NCBI GenBank assembly: GCA_949775045.1
Contig: OX459100.1
Location: 2,915,936-2,979,935 of the forward strand
Source: Metridium senile
Taxonomy: Eukaryota > Cnidaria > Anthozoa > Actiniaria > Metridiidae
Direction of reading: 5' to 3'
Length of the DNA: 64,000 nucleotides
Shown here: one piece after another, positions 12,451 to 24,490 of the stretch
Numbering within the stretch: the first letter of the stretch is position 1
Layout of the letters: the number at the start of each line of letters is the position of its first letter
Translations under genes and position numbers: made by a program
Notes under the pieces: model-generated
Database searches by the model: none
Seen by the model: the letters and a program-made list of their open reading frames with translations, nothing else
What the model was told of the DNA's origin: nothing

Positions 12451-12879
12451 CCATCAACATCATCAAAAACAGCACTATCATCTTCACTGGTCGTCGACTA
12501 TCATCATCAATTTTATGTCGCATGCAAACACCTGACTTTGAAACGACAAATCATTTATTTCAACGAAATTAAACGCAAAACGTATTAGTACATCCTTTTG
12601 ATAAACCTGAAATAACGCGTTGTTAAAAAGGAATTTCTAATTCAGTAACAGCTTGTTACCATATAAAAATAACTAAAAGTAATTGAAAAAAAAAACATAA
12701 AAATGTCTCAAGTGCTATTGAGAACTTCACATTCACTAAACACATCATTCATTCACTTTTAAAAAAAGCATTGACTTATTCATTTTTTTTTTGTATTATA
12801 ATGAAATATCTCATTCAGTATTTTAAAAATCACTTTTCTCGACTAAATCACTTGTTGCAATAAAAAATATGTCATTTTT

Positions 12880-13270
12880 CCAATTTCAATATTCATTTTC
12901 CATTATTGGAAATTTCCAATTAGCATTATACATATATGTTTCCATATATGTAAATTTTATATATAGTTTAATAATTGTCATATCCCATTTTTTGGAAATT
13001 TCACATTAAGTTACATGTAGCATTATATTCATATTTTTCAATATATGTAAATTTTATATATATAGTTTAATAGTTTTTATATTCCATTTTTGGAAATTTT
13101 TCATTAACTAAAGTTAGAATTATATAAATATTTTTCAATATATGTAAACTTTATATATAGTTGTATAGTTTTCATTTCCCATTTTTGGAAATTTCTCATT
13201 AAGTTGTAATTACATAAATATTTATAAGATATGTAAATTTTATTTCTCATTTTTGGAAATTTTTCAGTTA
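12880..13270. repeat. about 100-115-bp tandem repeat, four copies
   Basis: CCATTTTTGGAAATTTCTCA and ATATATGTAAATTTTATATA recur at about 110-bp intervals. Confidence 0.75.
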
Positions 13271-13574
13271 AAATTAAATTAAATAGTAAAGTTTAATTGT
13301 TAAAAGTGTATTAGAGTGCCAAATGTTTGTTTGTTTTTATCCTATAGACAATTTTCATTTATCAACGTTACCAATTATCACAATAATTAAACATTTTAAT
13401 TATTACTTATATCGCGCGAAGTTTCGTAGGAAGATGCTCACCTGCATTTTCAAAATGCAGTTTGAATTAAAAGAAAGCTTTCGTGTAATAAACATTTACA
13501 ATAACAATTTCTAGTGAAAGTTTGAGAAAATAATATTAAATTAACAAGAAACTATCGTAATATGGATTTGAAAA

Positions 13575-13815
13575 ATCAGAAAAAGACTAAAACGAGGTAT
13601 TGAAAGCCTAAACTGAAAATTACATACAAATCTCTACATCTTTTATTGGGCATAACTTCAATTACATATTATATTAGCCTGAACATCAAAACCTTCCAGG
13701 CATGCCTATTTCAAGTACTTCTTCCATATAACAGTATAAAATATAAAAATATATATGTTCACTTGTATAGAACTCATTTTCCAGCCATTATTTATGAAAG
13801 TGGTCTATTTAGTCG
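13575..13815 (-). repeat. dispersed repeat R410, copy 3 (partial)
   Basis: Reverse complement shows GAAATAGGCATGCCTGGAAG, then GGTTTTGATGTTCAGGCTAA and AGATGTAGAGATTTGTATGT, matching copies 1 and 2. It is truncated. Confidence 0.7.
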
Positions 13816-14089
13816 TTACCCTGTAAAAATAAAGATTTCATTCCGTTCAAATCTTCAGTCGCTTTAATTTCAGACAAAATTTCTGAATAGGAATAAAACA
13901 TATACAAATAAAAATTAAATAACTTAGAAATTTTTCCCATTTCCATTCAGTAAAAACGCCGCATTCTAGAACAATCCTAAAAGTTCTTGTTTATATAACA
14001 ACATTTCATATCCATTTTAAGTAATATTCTTCATTTTCAAAACCAACATGTCACACTGAATATAAATGATGTATTACGATGATCAATAG

Positions 14090-14790
14090 CAAAGAAAAAC
14101 AAGACACCTTTATTGAAAATACCCGTTCAAATACGTCAATTGCGGAGAGGGTCGCCAATCCACCGTAGGTAAAAAGATTGCTGGATCTCCTCCAAAACCA
14201 CGTCGAAAATCCTTCAAGAGCGACGCTCAGTCAGTTCCAAATAAATTAAGCGTTTAATTGGACTTTAATTATTACGATAAAGTAGCTTCACCGTGAAATA
14301 TGCAAAGGTACTCTAACGGCGGCACGGATGTCGGCAGCTAATTCGCCGTTTTAAGAATTACACGCTGGTTATCTAGCAATGAGGCAGAAATAATTAAAAC
14401 GAACGAAAGGAAGGAAAGAATCTTGTACGCCGTTTAGACATTAGAGGTTAGTATTTCGTCTCTAGGTAAAACAGACCGTTAACAACTTACTGACGATTCG
14501 GACGTTAATTTATCGCACCAGCGTGAGAACGCAAGCAGTATTTACTAAACGATTTTGTGGGCGTAATCCAAAAGTTTAACGGCTGGTGATTGCCCCAATA
14601 ACGCGTTAATTATAATTTTCTGTACTCACGCATGGGCCACTCAACGGTTTGTTTGCATTATCATTCGATGTGTGGACACAAAATTTGCCCAAGGTACGTT
14701 TATCACGATAATTCTTCGGGGATACTTTAAGGTTGTCACAGTAACGGACATAACATTGACAAACTTGATGTACATTTTGGGAAATTGAGT
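14090..14790. promoter_or_regulatory. compositionally distinct unique block, candidate conserved non-coding element
   Basis: About 700 bp of complex, non-repetitive sequence, more GC-rich than its surroundings, with stop codons in all frames. It has many TAATTA/TTAATT homeodomain-like cores (near 14245, 14260, 14340, 14390, 14505, 14605). Not recognised; the regulatory role is only a guess. Confidence 0.3.
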
Positions 14791-14799
14791 GTTGAAAAT

Positions 14800-17020
14800 C
14801 ACAGTGTTGGTATACAAAAGCTACAAGGTAAGCGTTGATTAATTTTACACCAAAGCTGTGTATCTCCCATGATTTATTTAAATCCGTTTTATTTTTTATT
14901 TTGGTAATTACAAGTTATCTCTGCCATGGAGGTCTTATTGTGGTTTACGAATTCTAGTTAAACAAAACAAAAATCCTTAATAATAATAATAATAATATTA
15001 CGATTTGAAATTTGTTCATTTTTAGCTTTCTTAGAAAAAGAGCCAATAGCACTTAAATTATACACATCATTTTGAAAACATCTTTGCAAAAATTTCAATT
15101 TAAAAAGGGTTATTATTATGTAATATAAAAAAAAACTAACAGGTAGTAATTTGACGATTTCAAATATGTATGTGGAACTGTCTGGTTCAGTTATCACTTC
15201 CTAAGAAACAGAGATAGCTGCCTAAAAACATAATAATGATATACAATTTTTTGTTAAGTTACAAAACAAAAATAATAGTTAAAAATAATTCAAGGATTCA
15301 AAATATAAATGAGATGTTTTTTTCCTAATGTTAAATCATGTATTCGTTAAAAACAGAGATAAAAAACTTAACTTTAAAGACCGCCGGCATCGCAGGCTAA
15401 ATTTTATGCTAAAAATGCTTTATGCTAAACTTTATGTTAAAAACAGAGATGGAAAACTGTACTGTATGCTAAAAATGCTTTATGCTGAACTTCATTTTAA
15501 AAACAGAGACAGAAAACCTACTTTGTGTTAATAATAAGAACGGGAAATGTTTGTAGCTACTGAGTTAGTTATAGTAATAATATAAAATAGAGAAGTGAAA
15601 ATAATCGTTTTCTAATTTGCTACCAGCGCTAAATTGCCTAATAACGAGATATTAAAACATTTACTCAACTTGGTTTGTCATTTGTAACTGCTGTTTGTTT
15701 GCTCACAGCAAAAACCAAATGTAAATAATAATTTGGCGACTATATATGAACCAGAGAATCGGTGAAAATTACTTTAATTATACCCTAAATTATTCTCACT
15801 TTATGCACCATAAAAAAAATAGAATAGAAAAGATTATGAGAAAATTGAGAAAAATTAAAGTAAATAAATAAAAATAAAATAAAATAAAATAAACAAAGTA
15901 AAATAAGATGGGATAAAATAGAGTAAAAAATATTAAACAAATATAATATAATACAATAAAATAAAATAAACTATTTCGAAGGAAAACTAACTGTAAAAGA
16001 CCTAAAAACCTTACCATTTCATAGAACTGACTGCGTATAATTGAATTGTAATAACCTATAAGATTTGATTATTTCAAAGACAAAATAAAAAATGTATTTT
16101 GAATTTCATCTCCATCCAGACAAAACTGACCCGAAAGCAGCTTTATTCAGCTGCAAAAATACGAATGTATATTAAGTGTGTTGGGTGAAGACTCAAGAAA
16201 GCTGGCTTTTTTGAAATACGAGACGTAGCGACATTCTTATTATTTTGTTTTTGAGCTCAGTATTATTTTGAGAATATTTTGGATGTACTTCGTTGTTTCT
16301 CTTATGTTGTAGCTAATTGAGACAACTGGCAGCTACAGCATAGCGTAAAAATATAAAAAATACAAATAAAAAAAAGTATATATATTTATGACAACTGGTG
16401 CAAATTGAAATGTATAGAGCATTACAAAACAGTACCGTTTTAAAAAACAAGTTAGAAAATACATATAAAACACAAATAATTTTCCACAAACTAATGTAAA
16501 AGACGCTTATTTCTGTTTAAAAATACAATGTTGTACATTAGTCTCTTTACCCGACCGTGAGGTAGTACAAAAGTTCTGAATGTTGCCTTTTAGTCACCAA
16601 CCTGACAACTCCGCAAGGATGTACACAAATATTGATATAATTTCGAAAATAACTGCGAAAAAAAAAAAGAAAACATTGTTTTCTATGCCAGAATCAGAAA
16701 GTATACTAGAAGACTCAAAAGCTGTTCTTCAAAATTAAAAATAAAATATGTAAAGGAGACTTACAGGTCAACAACAGAGAAGATAAACTGTATTATACTG
16801 TACTACAAGAAAACTTATAATACTTGTACCTTGCCCTCCACATTACAAATACATTTATTGATAATAGTATTTATCTTAATCATCGAACAGTAATAGTATT
16901 TTATCTCTTAAATCCTCTACTAGAATATATCAAATCAATCAATAACTAATTAGCTGATAAAGCTAATGAAAATCAGTTAGACACCTCACGGAGAGACTAA
17001 TGGTTACGTAGTGGTTACCC
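14800..17020. other. AT-rich intergenic DNA with small tandem repeats
   Basis: Holds a three-copy repeat of about 65 bp at 15340-15520 (ATGCTAAAAATGCTTTATGC) and an A-rich AAAAT-type tract at 15840-15975. No supported gene. Confidence 0.6.
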
Positions 17021-18325
17021 AGGTAACTGACTGAGTAAATCGATGCTTCCAGTTATTTACTTCAAAGACGAGTGAATAGCGTTTACTCAAATAACTGAGT
17101 AAATCGATGCAGAACAATTACTTACTGCAAAAACAACTGAGCAGTGGTTACTCAAACAACTGAGTAAATCGATGCATAACAGTTACTTACTGCAAAAACA
17201 ACTGAGCAGTGGTTACTCAAACAACTGAGTAAATCGATGCATAACAGTTACTTACTGCAAAAACGACTGAGTAGTGGTTATAATCACCCCCCCCTAAAAA
17301 ATTAGTAGATCGATGTATCCACAGTTGCTCATTGTAAAAACCAGTGAGTAGTGTTTACTCAAATAACTGAAAAAATCGATGCAGAACAGTTACTCACTGC
17401 AAAAACGACTGAGTACTGGTTACCATAGCAACTGAGTAAATGGATGCATCCACATTTACTCACTGCCAAAACGACTGAGCAGTGGTTACCCAAACAACTG
17501 AATAAACCGATGCATCCACAGTTACTCATTGCAAAAACGACTGAGTAGTGGTTTCACAAGTAACTGAGTAAATCGATGCATCCACAGTTACTCACTGCAA
17601 AAACGACTGAGTAGTGGTTACTCAAGTAACTGAGTAAATCGATGCATCCACAGTTATTCACTGCCAAAACGACTGAGTAGTGGTTACTCAAGTAACTGTC
17701 GTGAGTTAATCGATGTATCCACAGCTACTCGCTGCAAAAACGACTGAGCAGTGGTTACTCAAGTAACTGAGTAAATCGATGTATCCACAGCTACTCGCTG
17801 CAAAAACGACTGAGCAGTGGTTACCCAAGCAACTGAGTAAATCGATGCATCCGCAGTTCCTAACTGCCAAAACGACTGAGTAGAGTTACCCAAGGAACTG
17901 AGTAAGTAAATGCATCCACAGTTCCTCACTGCAAAAACGACTGAGCAGTGGTTACCCAAGCAACTGAGTAAATCGATGCATCCGCAGTTCCTAACTGCCA
18001 AAACGACTGAGTAGAGTTACCCAAGGAACTGAGTAAGTAAATGCATCCACAGTTACTCATTGCAAAAATGACCGAGTATAGTGGTTTCACAAACAACTGA
18101 GTAAATTGATGCATCCACAGTTCCTCACTGCAAAAACGACCGAGTAGAGGTTACCCAAGGAACTGAGTAAGTAAATGCATCCACAGTTACTCATTGCAAA
18201 AATGACCGAGTATAGTGGTTTCACAAACAACTGAGTAAATTGATGCATCCACAGTTCCTAACTGCCAAAACGACTGAGTAGTGGTAACCCAAGTAACTAA
18301 GTGAATCAATGCATCCACAGTTACA
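17020..18325. repeat. about 61-bp minisatellite, roughly 20 copies
   Basis: Unit built on GAGTAAATCGATGCATCCAC, AGTTACTCACTGCAAAAACG and ACTGAGTAGTGGTTAC. Minus-strand frames over it are artefacts. A local higher-order duplication is visible: 17820-17925 resembles 17950-18050. Confidence 0.95.
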
Positions 18326-18329
18326 ATAA

Positions 18330-19500
18330 AAAAAACTGGGTTGTGGTTCAGCGGAGTAGTTTATTAGCACATTTATTTAGAACATATACGCTACCATATA
18401 AACTCACTCGCAAATCTCAGAATCTAGGAGATGTGCATATCGCGTATATTAAAGATAGTACCAATAAATACACGACCTCAAACCTTTTTGATTTAGTTGG
18501 CATAATTAAATTCGCAGTAAGAAATAATCAAAACCAACTTTAAAAATAGACTTTCTTCTTATATAGCATGATTTTCGTCATTATCATAATTGATTGATTT
18601 TCTTCTAGGAAGGAATTGATCTAATTACAGTAAAACTTCCATGAATTCAGAATTATAAACAGCAAACATTTAACCTACTGTTATGTAATTTTTATCGGTT
18701 TATAATGCTTTAAAGGTTACACAAATTAAAGCCATAATTGACTTTCATCATAAATTATAGAAGAATGTTTGGTCTAAAAAACAAAGTGAAAAGCAGACTA
18801 CCACAGTGTAATTTGCGAAATTCAAAGAATTCTTCGATTTCAATAATGCTTTTCAATGTTTGTTTTAATGTGTATGTATATGTGTATGTGTAACCGCATC
18901 AATTCATAATTGATTTTCTGGTTTGTACATTTTCTTGCTCGTCTCACGAAAATAATTATCCTTAATATGACCTCGGCTGTGAAATGCAATTTGATTATTT
19001 CGAAATCATTGTTTCTAACTCAATTATTCCATATCCTGCATTGTACTAAAGATAAGGTAAATTTGTTAAGTTACAAGTCAAACTCATTTCCCATCAGTAA
19101 TTCCCCAAATATAAACATCGGTTCGCGCATGCGTGGTGGAATTAAAACGGCCAGTTTAATAAGAGAGTGCTCCAGGTGTTTTAATGTCTACAATCTGTTT
19201 AATTAGACTAGGTTATTCTTCTTTATATTTATTTATACAGCTTTTACCATGCTATTCAAAGGCGAAAAATAAAGTAACAGGAAAAGGCATGGTGTGGCTC
19301 ACAAAACAGAGCTTGGCTATCCAAATAAAGCGTGGCCCTTAAGAAACAAAGTTTACATAAAAAATACAAATACACATACATATAAAAAAGCAGAATGTCT
19401 ATGTGCAATAATTCACACTAATAGCAACATGTTGGTGGTGATATGATACTATGTGCCGAGTGATATTTAGGGCAAACAGGGCAAATTATTACGTCTGATT
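18330..19500. other. intergenic DNA, no gene seen
   Basis: Frames of 80-98 codons occur here but have no recognisable domain, no codon bias and no splice context that I can support. Confidence 0.5.
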
Positions 19501-19504
19501 TAGT

Positions 19505-19960
19505 GCCTAGTGGTGTAAGCGTGGGCTCGGTGGGGAGGGACAGGAAGCCCGACACTACCACTGCGAGGGAGACTAGGTCAGCCTGTGTAGCAAGTACTCA
19601 GGTTATTCTTCTTGGGGAAGGGGTTGTTTCACTGCCATATATAGGAAACACAGCTACGCCAACACAACTTTTCCCCTACCCCTTTCTCCTAAAAGAAACG
19701 CTTTCAGCTTCTAAGCACATGGCGATAATATTGCGTGACGGTATATTATATCACGCTTTTGTATCTACCATTCTGTACATCAACGCGAATTAATTGTGTA
19801 CTTTTTATTATTACAATGTCACGTACTTTACTGTGACAATTATTTTAAATGTAAATTTACCATCACATCATAGTCATCCTCGCAGCAGTTTTTAGTGTCG
19901 GACTTCCTATGTTAGGAGGGACACAGGAAGCCCGATACTAAATACTACGAGGGACGCTTA
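19505..19960. mobile_element. fold-back element with AGGAAGCCCGACACTA ends
   Basis: AGGGACAGGAAGCCCGACACTA-like sequence at 19535-19560 recurs at about 19915-19945 and, inverted, at about 19890-19910. A small open frame crosses the left part but looks fortuitous. Confidence 0.4.
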
Positions 19961-19979
19961 TGATATCAGTGCATAATAA

Positions 19980-20345
19980 TGTCACGACCGTAAGGCATTT
20001 TCACGTAATGTGTGTCCTATTTAGTCGTGCAACCGTCCAAAAAATATGAATTCTTTGCACAATCAAATTAATGCAACAGATATATCACGGCCTAATAAAT
20101 TGTCACGCAATGTTCGGTCACGACCTTAAGATCACGTCACGTAATGCCCAAGAAATAAGAATTGTTAGCACAATCAAATTAATGCCATAGATATGTCACG
20201 AGCAAACAAATTGTCACGAAATGCGCGATCCTGTCACGTAATGTGTGGCCTACTTAGTCATACATTCGTCCTAGAAATATGAATTATTTGCACAATCAAA
20301 TTGATGCCATAGATATGAACAAACTATCACGCAGTGTTGTCCCTT
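19980..20345. repeat. about 120-bp tandem repeat, three copies
   Basis: TTTGCACAATCAAATTAATG and TCACGTAATGTGTG recur three times. Confidence 0.8.
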
Positions 20346-20373
20346 TTTTATAACTAATAGACCACTTTCATGA

Positions 20374-20745
20374 ATACCATAATATGTACCGGAAAATGAT
20401 TTTTCAGCTAAACAGATATTTTGATATTTTAGCACTGTCATATGAAAGAACCACCAGAAATAGGCCTGTTTGGAAGGTTTTCATGCTCTGGCTAAAATAC
20501 CAAAGAAGTTATGCTCAATGAAAAATGTGGAGATTTGTATATAATTTTCTGCTGAGGCCTTTGATGCCTCGTTTTGGTGTTTTTATGATTTTTCAAACTA
20601 TTATAGCTTATTGCAAATTTAATCGTTTTTTCTCAAACGTATTACAAAGTTATTGTTGTGGTGAATGTCTATCATATGATATGTTTCTTTTTCTTAACAC
20701 ATCAACTTTAAAAATTATGATAATTAGTTGCGGCCATATGAAAGT
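20374..20745 (+). repeat. dispersed repeat R410, copy 2
   Basis: Matches copy 1 (5328-5715) over most of its length, with an insertion around 20550 (TGAGGCCTTTGATGCCTCG, a small hairpin). Confidence 0.8.
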
Positions 20746-20955
20746 CGTCTATGACGTCGTTAATTAAAATGTCCAAGAAATCATCGTAATATTACCTGGA
20801 AACGATGTAGATGTCACGCAATGTGTTGACAGGTTACGTCACTGATATATAAGTTTTAAAATTGCTCTTATAAAAATTCTTTGCACAAAGATATGAATGT
20901 CATAGCTGTGTCACGAAACGATATCAATGTCAAGTAATCCTTTAGATAAAAGTCT

Positions 20956-21121
20956 AAAGGCCGAATAACACGGCACAACTTTTGCCTACAAATGTCGCAT
21001 GCAACTTGCTTAAACTTGACTTAAGTCAGATTATACTATTGTTAGCACCAAAGTTGTGCCGTGTAAATCAAGTTGCATGCGATAGTTGTAGGCAAAAGTT
21101 GCGCCGTGTAAATCGGCCTTA
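20956..21121. mobile_element. palindromic MITE upstream of the GPCR
   Basis: AAGGCCGATTTACACGGCGC-type arms (left copy AAGGCCGAATAACACGGCAC) followed by AACTTTTGCCTACAA and GCATGCAACTTG on both sides. It ends 157 bp before the GPCR ATG and so lies in the promoter region. Confidence 0.85.
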
Positions 21122-21212
21122 AAACACAAGTGGTTGTTTATGCGGCTTGCCTTCGTTTTATGAAGTCTGTAAACTTGACACGTTTTAAGTACAACGTCCT
21201 TGACACTACACA

Positions 21213-21218
21213 TATAAA
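21213..21218 (+). promoter_or_regulatory. candidate TATA box of the GPCR gene
   Basis: TATAAA lies 61 bp upstream of the chosen ATG. If used, transcription would start near 21245 and the 5'UTR would be about 35 bases. The alternative is a 5'UTR intron ending at the pyrimidine-rich CAG at 21262. Confidence 0.3.
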
Positions 21219-21278
21219 CTCTTGCTATCAGAGGACTAAAATAATTTCTCGTTCCTTTTCAGTTAATTGTACACTACA

Positions 21279-22361
21279 ATGAACAACACGACTGTAAGCA
21301 GCATTAGGAAAAACGTCAAGGGAGACTTAAAGCCGGACTTGGCGGCATGGTGTGTCGCCTTTGGTACACTCGCAGTTTTAATCATCAGTGGAAACGCGCT
21401 GGCTATCGCTGTCTTGACACGAAAACGACTTCTCAGTCGAAGGACAAGCTACTTCCTTCTCTCCCTGTCAGTCGCTGACTTACTCGTTGGATTGTTGTCG
21501 GTCCCTACGTTTATATTCCAGTTATTAACTTTTATGACATTTGTCACTCCAACTGTTCAAACTATAGTCATTGTTGTCAAGGCTTCGGATGTGTTTTGCA
21601 GCCTTGCGTCGACTTTCACCCTTACTATAATTGCACTGGAGAGATTCTACGCGATAACGTTCCCTTTGCAGCATAGAGTATCGGACAAGAAGATGTACTA
21701 CATACTAGTGAGCACAGTGTGGATTTTAGCTGGGGTTTTATCAAGCCTTTACTTTCTCAACATGTACAAACTACTGGATCATAAAGTGTTCTTCTATTTT
21801 ATGATGATTACGTTTTTCCTGTCCCTCTTCGTCATGCTTATTGCGTATCTTACCATATGGTTTCGCGTTACGCGAACTATTACACTGGACAAGCACAAAC
21901 ATAGTGGAAGTATGTCAAACACGGAGAGTAATCCAGAGGAAAAACTCCGGGAAGATGACACCGAGCTGGCTTTAAAACCGCTCGCTCCTAAAAAACGTCA
22001 AAAAACAACCATTAAGATTAGCAAAAATGGGAAAACGCTTCTCGTCACAAATACTAAGGATAAAGACCGAATGAGAAGTCGAGCAGAGAGTGAGAAAAAA
22101 TTAGCAGTGACACTATTCATCGTAACTGCTGTCTTTGTGGTCACGTGGTTGCCATTTCAGGTTATAAACCTGTTTTACTTCACTTGTGGCCTATCATGTC
22201 CAACGCGGCTACCCATGGATGTCATCTATTTTTGCAAGTTTTTAAACTACACCAACTCTCTGCTCAATCCTGTCGTCTATTCCTTAAGACTACCTGAGTT
22301 TCGGTACGTTCTTAAAAACATCGTATTCAAGAAATTCAAGTTTCTATTTTGTCTGGATTAA
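21279..22361 (+). CDS. class A (rhodopsin-like) G-protein-coupled receptor, single coding exon
   Basis: Seven-transmembrane receptor that should signal through heterotrimeric G proteins at the plasma membrane. The 360 residues show the class A landmarks: GN in TM1 (N39), SVADLL in TM2 (D67), E121-R122-F123 at the end of TM3 (an ERF version of DRY), TWLP in TM6 (W290, P292) and NPVVY in TM7 (N330-Y334). Two overlapping N-glycosylation sequons lie at N2 and N3. The third intracellular loop (about 200-272) is long and basic. The usual TM3 cysteine (expected near residue 97) is absent, and extracellular loop 2 is short (about 161-169) with no Cys. Short ECL2 plus absence of that disulphide is a trait of the MECA cluster (melanocortin and relatives), but ligand and subfamily are not established. 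I chose the ATG at 21279; the reading frame stays open 12 bases further upstream only through a TTG. A TATAAA lies at 21213-21218. A pyrimidine-rich stretch ending in CAG at 21262 could instead be the 3' end of a 5'UTR intron. AATAAA is at 22986-22991. Confidence 0.93.
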   Translation: MNNTTVSSIRKNVKGDLKPDLAAWCVAFGTLAVLIISGNALAIAVLTRKRLLSRRTSYFLLSLSVADLLVGLLSVPTFIFQLLTFMTFVTPTVQTIVIVVKASDVFCSLASTFTLTIIALERFYAITFPLQHRVSDKKMYYILVSTVWILAGVLSSLYFLNMYKLLDHKVFFYFMMITFFLSLFVMLIAYLTIWFRVTRTITLDKHKHSGSMSNTESNPEEKLREDDTELALKPLAPKKRQKTTIKISKNGKTLLVTNTKDKDRMRSRAESEKKLAVTLFIVTAVFVVTWLPFQVINLFYFTCGLSCPTRLPMDVIYFCKFLNYTNSLLNPVVYSLRLPEFRYVLKNIVFKKFKFLFCLD

Positions 22362-22985
22362 TACCAACACCTTGCTGAATCGCTGTCAGTCCTTTACTGC
22401 GGATTTCGACTTGCTGCGAACTCAGACATTCCAAGAATACGTTTTTTGCGTGCCCTCAATCAAAAACATAAAATGTGCTGAGTAATAGGTGGACTTACAG
22501 CGACATATTTTGTTATGGTTTTGCCAACCAACCATTGTTGTTAGAACAAAGAAAATTCAAAAATATATTGTGCAAATGGTTAGCAAATTGGCATCACAAT
22601 ACAAATACTTGTAAGCACTACACTCACCTTTTAGCAGTAGCCAAAAACGTATTTCACAACTAGACGCTGGGATGTCTGAGGTCGCAGAAAGACGAAAACC
22701 GCAAACACTGAGTTCTAGTGCTACTTCAAAACATTTCCAATATAAACTTAACAAGGAATTAATTAGTAATTCTTGGACAATGCAAACATAACTCGTACCA
22801 AAATATTTTCCCGGAAAGGAGTTTCCATTCCATAAAAGGAGAACTCCCAAAATACTTTGGAACGAATTTAGAAAAGTGGATCCAAAGCCGCGTTCTTTAG
22901 GAGTAGATTGCATCGACTAAAGTTAGGCAGTTAAAATACTTAAACTATATTGAACGTTTAGTTTAAAAGCACTTAAAGTTAGACA

Positions 22986-22991
22986 AATAAA
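22986..22991 (+). terminator. candidate polyadenylation signal of the GPCR gene
   Basis: AATAAA 625 bp after the stop codon; the first canonical hexamer I noticed downstream on this strand. Confidence 0.3.
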
Positions 22992-23699
22992 GTAACTGAA
23001 GAGGGTCTAGCCGTTTTTTAATACTGATTTCAACATTATAATAAGAGCTTCGACGGTTGCGTTTCAGTTTTACGGATTGCAAATGTTCTTTTTTTGGAAG
23101 TCAATGAGCAATGATAATCATATTCAATCGCGAAAAAAGGCGTGATTTAAAACAAAACCCCAACAAATCACTTGTTATCTGAACTCGGAAAACAGAAACT
23201 CAAGGATAAGAAGCATTAGAATATGCTATTATATAATTACAAAAATGGCGTGCTCTGAAAACGTACATTTATCTAGCTATTTGTATGTAAAAAAGCGTAA
23301 CAGAAACGCAAAGATAACGCAATAAGAATAACATGCTCTTACATAATCATGAAAATGATGTGCTCTTTTGAAAACGTACATTTTTCTTGCTATTTGAACG
23401 TAAAAAAACGTAACAGGAAACGGAAACAGAAAAAATCCTAACAGAAACACAAGGATAAGACGCAACGGGAACACTCTTTTATAATTTCAAAAAGGCGTGT
23501 TCTTTTGAAAACGTACGTTTCTCTAGCTATTTGAACGTAAAAAAGCGTAACAGAAACACAAGGATACGCAACGGAAACACTCTTTTATAATTTCAAAAAG
23601 GCGTGTTCTTTTAAAAAAGGTAAACAGAAACGCAAATAAAAAACCGTTAATGAGATATACAATAATCTTCATTAGCAAAAAAGGCGTGTTGTTTAGAAA

Positions 23700-24005
23700 T
23701 TACGATAGGTAATATAATGAAATTTGTCATAAAATGTTGAATTAACTTTACTGACGTTTCGAGCTTTAGCCCTTTAGCCTTCTGACGAAGGGATAAACCT
23801 CGAAACGTTTAGTCAACATTTTTTACGGTGTTAAAAATTTCATTCTATTACCTATCGTTTATAGGCAAACACCGACGCAGCCTATACTAGTTTACTCGCA
23901 AGTTTCCATTTCTATTTTTTACGGTGTTAAAAATGTCATTCTATTGCCTATCGTTTATAGGCAAACACCGACGCAGCCTATACTAGTTTACTTGCTAGTT
24001 TCTAT
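23700..24005. mobile_element. Penelope-like terminal repeat, rearranged
   Basis: Two hammerhead-like cores lie head to head: - strand about 23751-23774 (GAAACGTCAG on the complement) and + strand 23782-23809. Two tandem copies of the flanking module follow (CGGTGTTAAAAATTTCATTC, ACACCGACGCAGCCTATACT) at 23826-24005. Confidence 0.55.
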
Positions 24006-24381
24006 TTGATCGTATACAAATGAGCTGCAAGCCTTTGACTTGTTGAAAAGAGCAGAGCGATTTCCCACAATGCATTTTAACATGATAATGAGTATAATAA
24101 CATGCGAATGAGCTTCTTGCCGGTGCATACACAATTTATCACAAATAAGCTTTTTGTCATTATATCTTATAAGTGAGCAAAATCGTTTTAAATATTCTTT
24201 ATGAAAAGCCAATATTGTCATATTTATGCAAGCAATTTGTGATAAAACTGAATGGTCATCCGTGCGAAGCTCATTAGCATGTTATTTTACTAATTACTAA
24301 TGTTAAAATGCTTTATGTGAAATCGCTCTATTGACTTTGTTATTATGCATGGTGCTCAGTTTGTTTTATTCTCATTTTTTG

Positions 24382-24490
24382 CAATAACCATAATGCCTTC
24401 TGTTTTGGGGGGCAGCTATTGTTATTCAAAAAAAAAAAAATTTAATTACAATACCTACCCCCCAAAAACAGAAGCCATTATGGTTTTGTG
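24382..24490. mobile_element. fold-back MITE, family 3 copy 1
   Basis: CATAATGCCTTCTGTTTTGG faces its complement AAAACAGAAGCCATTATGG across a short A-rich spacer. Copy 2 is at 60008-60120. Confidence 0.8.

Larger units (their letters stand above)
22362..24380. other. GPCR 3' flank and intergenic repeats
   Basis: At 23210-23640 a degenerate tandem repeat of about 110 bp (AAAACGTACATTTATCTAGC, AAAAAGCGTAACAGAAACGC) has about four copies. No further gene is supported. Confidence 0.6.

Noticed and set aside
21267..21278. GPCR start at 21267
   Set aside because: That codon is TTG; the first ATG in frame is at 21279.
22557..22913. 118-codon frame on the - strand downstream of the GPCR
   Set aside because: No recognisable domain, no start context and no repeat support; likely chance.
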